Below, one piece after another: positions 57,451 through 64,000 of a DNA stretch of 64,000 nucleotides (position 1 is the stretch's first letter; every line of letters begins with the position of its first letter). Position numbers and translations under genes: made by a program. The notes beneath the pieces are model-generated. The model saw only the letters and a list, made by a program, of their open reading frames with translations, ran no database searches and had not been told where the DNA came from. Source of the stretch: CAJCIS01 sp965276755 (GTDB lineage: Bacteria > Pseudomonadota > Alphaproteobacteria > Acetobacterales > Acetobacteraceae); contig OZ255625.1 in the NCBI GenBank assembly GCA_965276755.1, positions 1,860,001 through 1,924,000 of the forward strand, read 5' to 3'.

Positions 57451-60330
57451 TCAGCGTCGCCACCAGCCTCTTTTTCTTGCTACCGCGTTTTCACCAGCGC
57501 CGATAATGACGGGCTGAATGGCGGGTCCGACGACGGGTTCGCTATTTGCCGAAACGTCCGACGGCGCGATGGGCGCAACTCCCTCAGACAGAGCGGGGGC
57601 GGGAAGTTCCGGTGAAGCCTCATTGTCCATCGAGACAATGGCGGGGCCAACGCTTGGTGCCTCCTCGGTCCCCGCGCTCGGTCCTGGCGGGGAGACTTGC
57701 GGCGCAGATGCAGCGATTGCGTGCTCGGCAGCCTGTTCAAGGATGTCGAAGATGTCAGCCACGCCGCCAAATGGATTGGCTGGCGTCGCCATGCCAGGTG
57801 GAATTGCATCCACGGCGCCTTCGTTATCCGATGACCGCGGACCGCGCCCCCGACCGCGCCGGCTACGGGTCCTCGCGCGCGGCGCCTCTTCGCTGGATAC
57901 GGCAGGATGCCCGTCCTGCTCTTTCATCATGACAGCCCCGGTCTCCGCCGTGCTTGGATCGATCGTGACCGGAAACTGAAACGTCTCATCCGCACCCTCG
58001 GTGGCGACGCGAACGGCACCGGGAAACTGGATCTCGTCCAATTCCGGTTGCTCCGTATCCGGGGGCATGGGTGCCTCGTCCGCAGACACAGCATCTTCGC
58101 GGCGGCCGCCGCGACGCCGGCGGCGCTTGCGGCGGGGGCGCTGGGCCTCCTCGGAACTCTCTTCGCCCGCTGCCGCCTGGCCGCCATTGGAGGGCTCTTG
58201 CGCCATTTCCTCGGCGCCGTCGTCTTCCTCAATGCCCTCCTCCTCCAGCGCGGCATCGCCGCTCGCGGATGCCTGCGCATCGAAGCTGTCCATGCGTGCT
58301 TGTGTCTGGCTGATTGGCGGCGGCAGATCCTGCGGACTTAGGGCGCGCAGCCGCTCTATCCTGGTTTGTCCGGGCAGCAGGTCATCATCTGCGTTGAAAC
58401 ATACTTTCAGCAACGTGCGCTGCTCGATCTCCGCCAATCGCGCACGCTTGCTGTTGAGGATAAACATTGCCACGCCGCCAGCGACATGGACCATGATCTC
58501 GGCGGCGCGGCGCTTGCTGCCTTCATCCTCGATCGCGCGCAGCACGTGCAAAGCCGCGCTGTCAGTACTGCGGACGTGACCGGTGCCCCCGCAATGCGGG
58601 CAGGCGGTCTGGCTGGTCTCAGCCACCGATGGGCGCAGGCGCTGGCGGCTCATCTCCATCAAGCCAAAATGGCTGATCGATCCCAACTGGATGCGCGCAC
58701 GATCGTCACGCAGCGCCTCCTTCATCCGGCGCTCGACCGCGGCGTTGTTCCTCTTTGACTCCATGTCGATGAAGTCGATCACGATCAGGCCGGCAAGATC
58801 ACGCAGGCGCAATTGGCGCGCCACCTCATCGGCCGCCTCCAAATTGGTGCGCAGCGCCGTTTCCTCAATGCCGCGCTCGCGCGTCGAACGCCCGGAATTG
58901 ACGTCGATCGCAACCAGCGCCTCTGTCTGGTCGATGACCAGATAGCCGCCTGAGCGCAGTTGGACAGTCGGCACCAGCATCGCATCGAGCTGCGCCTCGA
59001 CCTGTTGGCGTGCGAACAATGGTGCGCCACCATCCCGCCACAGCTGCACCTTCTTGACGTGTGTCGGCATCAGCATGCGCATGAAATCGCGCGCGGCCTT
59101 CCAGCCTTCCTCGCCGTCCACGAGGATTTCGTCCACATCGCGCGAATAGACGTCGCGGATGGCGCGCTTGATCAGGCTCGCCTCTTCGTAGATCAGCGCA
59201 GGTGCCACGGATTGCATGGTATGGTCGCGGATTTCATCCCACAACCGCAACAGGTATTCGCAGTCGCGCTTAATTTCCGGTTTTGGACGCGCAGCACCGG
59301 CGGTGCGCACGATCAGGCCCATGCCGCGGGGGATTTCCAGCTCGGCCGTAACCTCCTTGAGCCGCCGGCGATCGGCCGCCGAGGTGATCTTGCGTGAAAT
59401 GCCGCCGCCACGCGGAGAATTGGGCATCAGCACGCAAAAACGACCGGCCAGCGAAATGTACGTGGTCAGGGCAGCGCCCTTTGTGCCGCGCTCCTCCTTG
59501 ACCACCTGGATCAGCAGTATTTGGCGGCGGCGGATGACTTCCTGGATCTTGTAGTTACGCAGATAGCGGGAAGGCGCCCGCGGCTCGCGCGGTTCGTCGG
59601 TCTGCTCGTTCTCTCCGCCGATCGTTTCGGGAAGCCGTGCCGGTTCCTCGGGCACCTGCTGGACGCGGCTGCCACTCATCTCCTCGCCGGAGGTCAGCAC
59701 CTGATTGGGCAGTTCCCCTTCGTTCGGGTCACCATGCACATTTTCGGAGCCAGGCTGAGCCTCGCCAGCAATCGAACCCGCATCCTCAGGCGAAGGCGGC
59801 TCTTGGACTGCTGCCTCTTCTGAAGGCTCGAATGCCCGCTCGCTTGCGGCCGGCTCTCCCTGCGCGTTCCAAGCCGCGTCGGAAGTCTCGGCAAGGGTGG
59901 AGGCAGTGTCTCCGTTCGCCTGTTCGGCATAAAGAAGGTCAGAAGGGTTGCTCAGCGTGGCGGCGTCACTTGCACCCCCCGCCTGGTGCTGCGACGCGAG
60001 GTCTTCCTGGTCCTCATCATCCTCCTGCTCGGCAGCGCGCGCTTCGTCCTCCTGCATTTGCAAAAGACGCTGCCGATCGGCCACGGGAATCTGGTAGTAG
60101 TCGGGGTGGATTTCACCGAAGGCCAGGAAGCCGTGCCGATTGCCACCATATTCGACAAAGGCCGCCTGAAGGCTTGGTTCGACCCGAACAACCTTGGCGA
60201 GGTAGATGTTTCCCTTTAGCTGCCGCCGTGATGCGGTTTCGACATCAAAATCTTCGAGCCGATTACCGTCCAGCACCACAACGCGGGTTTCTTCCGCGTG
60301 GGTGGCATCGATGAGCATACGCTTGGTCAT
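57451..60330 (-). CDS. rne: Ribonuclease E/G
   Basis: A 959-residue endoribonuclease and degradosome scaffold. It starts MTKRMLIDATHAEETRVVVL (ATG 60330). The S1 domain is split by an acidic insert of about 160 residues (about 95-255), as is common in alphaproteobacteria. Catalytic Asp residues lie in ALVAIDVNSGRSTRERGIEE and LIVIDFIDMESKRNNAAVER, and the zinc-link is CPHCGGTGHVRS. The C-terminal 300 residues are disordered, with acidic and Arg-rich (RRPRRKRRRRRGGRREDA type) patches for RNA and protein binding, ending in ARKRGWWRR. Its 5' leader probably carries autoregulatory structure, not resolved here. Confidence 0.96.
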   Translation of the reverse strand: MTKRMLIDATHAEETRVVVLDGNRLEDFDVETASRRQLKGNIYLAKVVRVEPSLQAAFVEYGGNRHGFLAFGEIHPDYYQIPVADRQRLLQMQEDEARAAEQEDDEDQEDLASQHQAGGASDAATLSNPSDLLYAEQANGDTASTLAETSDAAWNAQGEPAASERAFEPSEEAAVQEPPSPEDAGSIAGEAQPGSENVHGDPNEGELPNQVLTSGEEMSGSRVQQVPEEPARLPETIGGENEQTDEPREPRAPSRYLRNYKIQEVIRRRQILLIQVVKEERGTKGAALTTYISLAGRFCVLMPNSPRGGGISRKITSAADRRRLKEVTAELEIPRGMGLIVRTAGAARPKPEIKRDCEYLLRLWDEIRDHTMQSVAPALIYEEASLIKRAIRDVYSRDVDEILVDGEEGWKAARDFMRMLMPTHVKKVQLWRDGGAPLFARQQVEAQLDAMLVPTVQLRSGGYLVIDQTEALVAIDVNSGRSTRERGIEETALRTNLEAADEVARQLRLRDLAGLIVIDFIDMESKRNNAAVERRMKEALRDDRARIQLGSISHFGLMEMSRQRLRPSVAETSQTACPHCGGTGHVRSTDSAALHVLRAIEDEGSKRRAAEIMVHVAGGVAMFILNSKRARLAEIEQRTLLKVCFNADDDLLPGQTRIERLRALSPQDLPPPISQTQARMDSFDAQASASGDAALEEEGIEEDDGAEEMAQEPSNGGQAAAGEESSEEAQRPRRKRRRRRGGRREDAVSADEAPMPPDTEQPELDEIQFPGAVRVATEGADETFQFPVTIDPSTAETGAVMMKEQDGHPAVSSEEAPRARTRSRRGRGRGPRSSDNEGAVDAIPPGMATPANPFGGVADIFDILEQAAEHAIAASAPQVSPPGPSAGTEEAPSVGPAIVSMDNEASPELPAPALSEGVAPIAPSDVSANSEPVVGPAIQPVIIGAGENAVARKRGWWRR

Positions 60331-60759
60331 AAAGCCACGAACTCCGGGGCCCAATGGCTGCGCGACGGCCCGCTGGGGGCGCTGCCTGGTGGGCGAATGG
60401 GGGGTTGATTGCAGGCATGGCGTTCACGTGCCCACGCGAAGGGCCGGCCGCGATGCGGTCGGGCAATCCAGGCGTGGGGTCGGAATGTGTTCTGCCATGG
60501 CCTCTAGTGTCACACGTCCGGGCCGTTGCCCGGGCAGGTATCGGGGCGCCTGACCTGATTGGGAGGGCGCAATGCGAGGCGCTAGCACACAAGCACTCTC
60601 GCATCTTCCCATGTGACCTAAAGCGGACTTCCCTGCAAGGGTGGATCTCAAGGGTACCACCGGCGCGGCGAGGCCATTTGCTGTCGCGGTGGCGCCACAT
60701 GAACGACGATTAATCAGTCACTAACCGCCAATTCCGAATGTCTTGTGCTAAGCAGACGC
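60331..60759. other. Divergent intergenic region between rne and the amidase gene
   Basis: About 430 bases without a credible gene. It must contain the rne promoter and 5' leader on the minus strand and the promoter of the amidase/PBP1a pair on the plus strand. No member of the four repeat families was seen. Confidence 0.5.
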
Positions 60760-61593
60760 ATGAGGAGCGACCCGCCCTTTACTCGCCGTTTGTTGCTCGG
60801 CCGCGGACTTGGCGCTGCGCTCTTACTGCCGTCGCCCGTCAAGGCGGGGCCTGTTTCAAGGTCCGCACACGCCGCAATGCGGCACGCCAATCCGCTACCC
60901 CTAGTGATGCTGGACCCAGGACATGGCGGGAAGGACCCGGGTGCCGTCGGCGTCTCTGGCACCTACGAGAAGCACGTGGCTCTGGCCGTGGCCCAGGACC
61001 TGCAGAACAGACTCCTTTCAAGTGGCCGCTATCGGGTAGGTATGACACGTGACGTGGACGACTTCATCGCGCTGGATGACCGCGTGGGGCTCGCCCAGAG
61101 CCATGGTGCCTCGCTGTTCGTGTCCATCCATGCGGACGCCTTGTCCGATCACGCCGTACGCGGCGCCAGCGTTTACACCTTGGCCACAAGTGCCTCGGAC
61201 GCGCAGACGGCCATCCTGGCAGCGCGAGAGAACGGCATGGATCACCATGGCGGGGCTGGCGACCCGGGCCTCTCACCGCACGTAGCGCAAATTTTGGCCA
61301 GTCTCGTGCGGCATGAAACGCGGTTGGGCTCGGCGCAGCTGCAACGAAGCGTCATCACCAGCCTGGGGCAAAATATGCCTCTGCTGGAGAACCCGGCCCG
61401 GCACGCCGCCTTCGCTGTGCTCAAGGCAGCCGACATCCCGAGCGTGCTGGTCGAGATGGGCTTCATGTCGAACCCGCATGACGAGGCCGCGTTGCGCCAG
61501 ACGGGCCATCGTGAGACAATCGCCTTTGCGCTTAACCGCGCCATTGACCACTACTTTTCATCCCAGAGCCAATTGACCGGTATCGCGGGCTGA
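60760..61593 (+). CDS. N-acetylmuramoyl-L-alanine amidase (AmiC type)
   Basis: 277 residues from ATG 60760 (GTG 60745 possible). A Tat-like signal TRRLLLGRGLGAALLLP is followed directly by an Amidase_3 catalytic domain: LVMLDPGHGGKDPGAVG (zinc His), YEKHVALAVAQDL (Glu), LFVSIHADALSD (His) and IPSVLVEMGFMSN (catalytic Glu). The AMIN targeting domain of E. coli AmiC is absent. It cleaves stem peptides from glycan during division. It is followed by PBP1a, as in other alphaproteobacteria. Confidence 0.92.
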   Translation: MRSDPPFTRRLLLGRGLGAALLLPSPVKAGPVSRSAHAAMRHANPLPLVMLDPGHGGKDPGAVGVSGTYEKHVALAVAQDLQNRLLSSGRYRVGMTRDVDDFIALDDRVGLAQSHGASLFVSIHADALSDHAVRGASVYTLATSASDAQTAILAARENGMDHHGGAGDPGLSPHVAQILASLVRHETRLGSAQLQRSVITSLGQNMPLLENPARHAAFAVLKAADIPSVLVEMGFMSNPHDEAALRQTGHRETIAFALNRAIDHYFSSQSQLTGIAG

Positions 61594-61653
61594 CCCTAGC
61601 CGGGCCGCTGATGGCATCCAGCGACCGGCCCCTGATACCTGAGGTTGTTTTGC

Positions 61654-64000
61654 ATGCCTTCGCCTGAAGATCGCCTCGGGGTTTCTTCCCCAACCCTGCC
61701 GCTTCCTGCGCCGCGCAAGCGCAGCAGGTTCCTGGCCGCAGTGCGGGGAACATTTGCCGTCATTACGATCGTTGGTTTTGTGGGCGCGGGCGCGGCTACC
61801 GTGATCGGTTATACCGTTTATGAAGAGTATTCGGCCGATTTGCCTTCGCTTGATGGGCTGCGTACCTACCAGCCTCCAGTCGTCAGCCGCATTTACGCCG
61901 GTGACGACCGGCTGATTGCCGAGTTGGCGCAGGAGCGGCGGATTTTCGTGCCGTTCTCCGCCATTCCGGAGATAGTGAAAAAGGCGTTTATCGCGGCTGA
62001 GGACAAGAGCTTCTATCAGCACCGTGGTGTTGATCCGATGGCGATTGCGCGTGCGGCGGTCACGGACCTGCAGCGCCTGGGCGAAAGCCGGCGCCCTGTT
62101 GGCGCATCGACGATCACCCAGCAGGTCGCGCGCAACATGCTGCTGGCATCGAACGACCTCTCCTTCAAGCGCAAGGTGAAGGAAGCTTTGCTGGCGCTGC
62201 GCCTTGAGCGCGTCCTTACAAAAGAACGTATTCTGGAACTGTATCTTAACCAAATTTATCTCGGCCAGGGCAGCTACGGTGTTGCCGCTGCGGCACAAGC
62301 CTATTTCGACAAATCGCTGGACCAGCTCACACCAGCACAAGCGGCCACCTTGGCTGCGCTGCCCAAGTCGCCGACGAACTACAACCCGTTCAAGGAACCC
62401 GAAGCCGCGCATGACCGACGCAACTGGGTCATCGATCGCATGGTTGAGACGGGTGCGATTTCACCCGAACAGGGTCACGCGGCGCAGGCAGAGAACCTCG
62501 GACCGGATGCCTACAAGCGCCCGGCGATAGTCACCGGGTCGGAATGGTTTGCGGGCGATGTGAAGCGGCAGTTGATCGAGCGCTTCGGCCAGGATCAGGC
62601 CCTGCAAGGCGGCTTGGTCGTCCACACCAGCCTGGATCCCAATCTGCAGTTGCAGGCTGATCAGGCATTGCGCCATGGCTTATTGGCATACGACCGCTCG
62701 CATGGCGGCTGGCGAGGGCCGACCGGTCATTTGGGTGCAGACATCAGTCTGCACATGGATTGGGCGGCCAGGCTGGCGGACGCCAAGGCCCCGGCTGGCA
62801 TGCTCGGACAATGGCACCTTGCCGTTGTACTGGAGGAAGCGGGTTCACACGCCAAATTAGGTTGGCTGGATGATCACAATCCCACCCAGTCGCCAAAAGC
62901 GGTTGTCAGCGCCATCCATCTCTCCGACGTAGGCTGGTCCCACCTTGCCAAAGCCAATGGTGAATTTGGCGGCGCCATTCGGCGCATGGCCGACGTGGCC
63001 GCTGTCGGCGACACCGTGATGATGGAAATGGTGGCTGGTGAGGGACGTGGCGAAGGCAGAATAAGCCTGCGGCAAATTCCTGCCGTTCAAGGTGCGCTTG
63101 TCTCGCTCGATCCCCAGAACGGCCGGGTTCTGGCCATGTCGGGCGGCTGGAGCGGTGCCGCAGGCCAGTTCAACCGCGCGAGCCAAGCCCAGCGTCAGCC
63201 CGGTAGTTCGTTCAAGCCCTTCGTCTATCTGACCGCGATGGAGAAGGGCATTTCGCCGAGCGCGCGTTTCCTTGACGAGCCTTTCGTTCTGGGGGATTGG
63301 AGGCCTAATAACTACGAAATGAATTTTGGCGGGCCAACGCCCCTCCATGTGGCACTTGAACAGTCGCTCAATCTTGTGACAGTGCGTGTGGCCTCCCACG
63401 TCGGCATGGATGCGGTGGCCAAAACGGCCATCTTCTACCATCTGGTCGACTCCATGCCGCGGGTGCTGCCAGCTTCCCTTGGTGCGGTCGAAACAACGGT
63501 GCTGCGAGAAGCCGCCGCATACGCCGCCTTTGCAGAAGGCGGCCGCCAGGTGACGGCGAGCTTGATCGACAGCGTGCAGGATCGAGGGGGCGCAATCCTG
63601 TGGCGCCCATCGAGCGTAGTGATGGCCCAAGCGCCTGATCCCGCCTTGCCGCCTGCCCTGTATGATCCGCGGCAGCAAGGTGCTGACCCCGCGGATGCCA
63701 TCCAGCTTGTCAAGATGATGCAGGGCGTGATGTCAAACGGCACGGGCAAACCGGTGGCGGGCAACATGGAACGCCCCGTCGCCGGCAAAACGGGCACTAG
63801 CCAGGATTTCAACGACGCCTGGTTCGCTGGCTTTACGCCAGACCTCGTGACGGTTGTATGGGTTGGGTACGACAATCCGCAAACATTAGGCGACAAGCAG
63901 ACGGGTGCGGCGGTTGCCGGCCCAATCTGGCGGGCATTTATGGACGCGGCGCTGGCGCAAACGCCTGCGCACGATTTTCGGGTGCCGGAGGGCGTTACCC
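61654..64000 (+). CDS. mrcA: Penicillin-binding protein 1A (bifunctional), 3' end beyond window
   Basis: 782 codons are visible and the frame is still open at the edge. One N-terminal helix (FAVITIVGFVGAGAATVIGY) is followed by the GT51 domain with AAEDKSFYQHRGVDPMAIAR, GASTITQQVARNML, KEALLALRLERVLTKERILE and YLNQIYLGQGSYGVAAAAQA. An OB-type segment leads to the transpeptidase: QPGSSFKPFVY (SxxK, Ser about 518), EQSLNLVTVRVA (the SxN motif) and GKTGTSQDFNDAWFAGF (KTGT, Lys about 712). It polymerises and crosslinks peptidoglycan. The absence of a stop codon inside the window explains why it looks incomplete. Confidence 0.95.
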   Translation, partial: MPSPEDRLGVSSPTLPLPAPRKRSRFLAAVRGTFAVITIVGFVGAGAATVIGYTVYEEYSADLPSLDGLRTYQPPVVSRIYAGDDRLIAELAQERRIFVPFSAIPEIVKKAFIAAEDKSFYQHRGVDPMAIARAAVTDLQRLGESRRPVGASTITQQVARNMLLASNDLSFKRKVKEALLALRLERVLTKERILELYLNQIYLGQGSYGVAAAAQAYFDKSLDQLTPAQAATLAALPKSPTNYNPFKEPEAAHDRRNWVIDRMVETGAISPEQGHAAQAENLGPDAYKRPAIVTGSEWFAGDVKRQLIERFGQDQALQGGLVVHTSLDPNLQLQADQALRHGLLAYDRSHGGWRGPTGHLGADISLHMDWAARLADAKAPAGMLGQWHLAVVLEEAGSHAKLGWLDDHNPTQSPKAVVSAIHLSDVGWSHLAKANGEFGGAIRRMADVAAVGDTVMMEMVAGEGRGEGRISLRQIPAVQGALVSLDPQNGRVLAMSGGWSGAAGQFNRASQAQRQPGSSFKPFVYLTAMEKGISPSARFLDEPFVLGDWRPNNYEMNFGGPTPLHVALEQSLNLVTVRVASHVGMDAVAKTAIFYHLVDSMPRVLPASLGAVETTVLREAAAYAAFAEGGRQVTASLIDSVQDRGGAILWRPSSVVMAQAPDPALPPALYDPRQQGADPADAIQLVKMMQGVMSNGTGKPVAGNMERPVAGKTGTSQDFNDAWFAGFTPDLVTVVWVGYDNPQTLGDKQTGAAVAGPIWRAFMDAALAQTPAHDFRVPEGVT

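Overview
The window looks like chromosomal DNA of an aerobic, GC-rich alphaproteobacterium, most likely of the family Acetobacteraceae (inference from gene content and order; no database was searched). The supporting gene orders are rpsA-sppA-ihfB, pckA divergent from chvI/chvG, a fused aroK-aroB next to xerD, coxB-coxA-ctaB-coxC-DUF983-surf1, and rne divergent from an amidase and PBP1a. Nearly all space is coding and most genes are core metabolism.

Layout. 0-5 kb: end of an MDR dehydrogenase, then rpsA, sppA, ihfB, lapA-like, trpF and a small cytochrome c. 5.5-7.8 kb: a complete IS481-family element and an EAL-domain fragment. 8-16.7 kb: the ChvG/ChvI two-component genes, split by a phospholipase C-like enzyme and an orphan amino-acid-binding protein, then pckA and a methyltransferase. 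17-21 kb: bo3-type ubiquinol oxidase cyoABCD. 21-31 kb: thiolase, AMACR-like CoA enzyme, polyphosphate kinase, MFS exporter, dienelactone hydrolase, icd and an SDR. 31-36.4 kb: a small lower-GC orphan patch, a DmeF-type metal exporter, a lytic transglycosylase and aroKB. 36.5-43 kb: xerD and the aa3-type cytochrome c oxidase operon. 43-54.4 kb: GT61 glycosyltransferase, DUF192, hydrolases, SDRs, UDP-glucuronate decarboxylase, YggT, folD, apt, nitrilase-like and nadK. 54.4-55.3 kb: a graveyard of IS481 and IS110 pieces and palindromes. 55.3-64 kb: M13 peptidase, rne, amidase and PBP1a (running off the end).

The most distinctive property is not a gene cluster but the intergenic space. At least four dispersed palindromic repeat families lie between genes. 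Family 1 has a core like GCTGGGGGGGATGTGCCAT followed by CCCCCAGACCCCCCGTC; family 2 has a core like CCAGGGGCAGAGCCCCTGG; family 3 consists of TAGAGCATGTTCGG palindromes; family 4 consists of AAGAAAGAAC palindromes. Family 1 has spread into coding sequence: it supplies the last residues and stop codons of both XerD and SURF1 (shared tail KAGGDVPSPPDPPS) and abuts or encodes the start of FolD. A family 2 copy covers the expected start of xerD. The IS481-type element sits at the same point of a family 1 repeat in two places.

The cell has two terminal oxidases (bo3 quinol and aa3 cytochrome c), gluconeogenic PEP carboxykinase beside the envelope-stress/acid-type ChvG-ChvI regulators, and a peptidoglycan gene pair (amidase, PBP1a). 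No tRNA, rRNA or CRISPR array was recognised.
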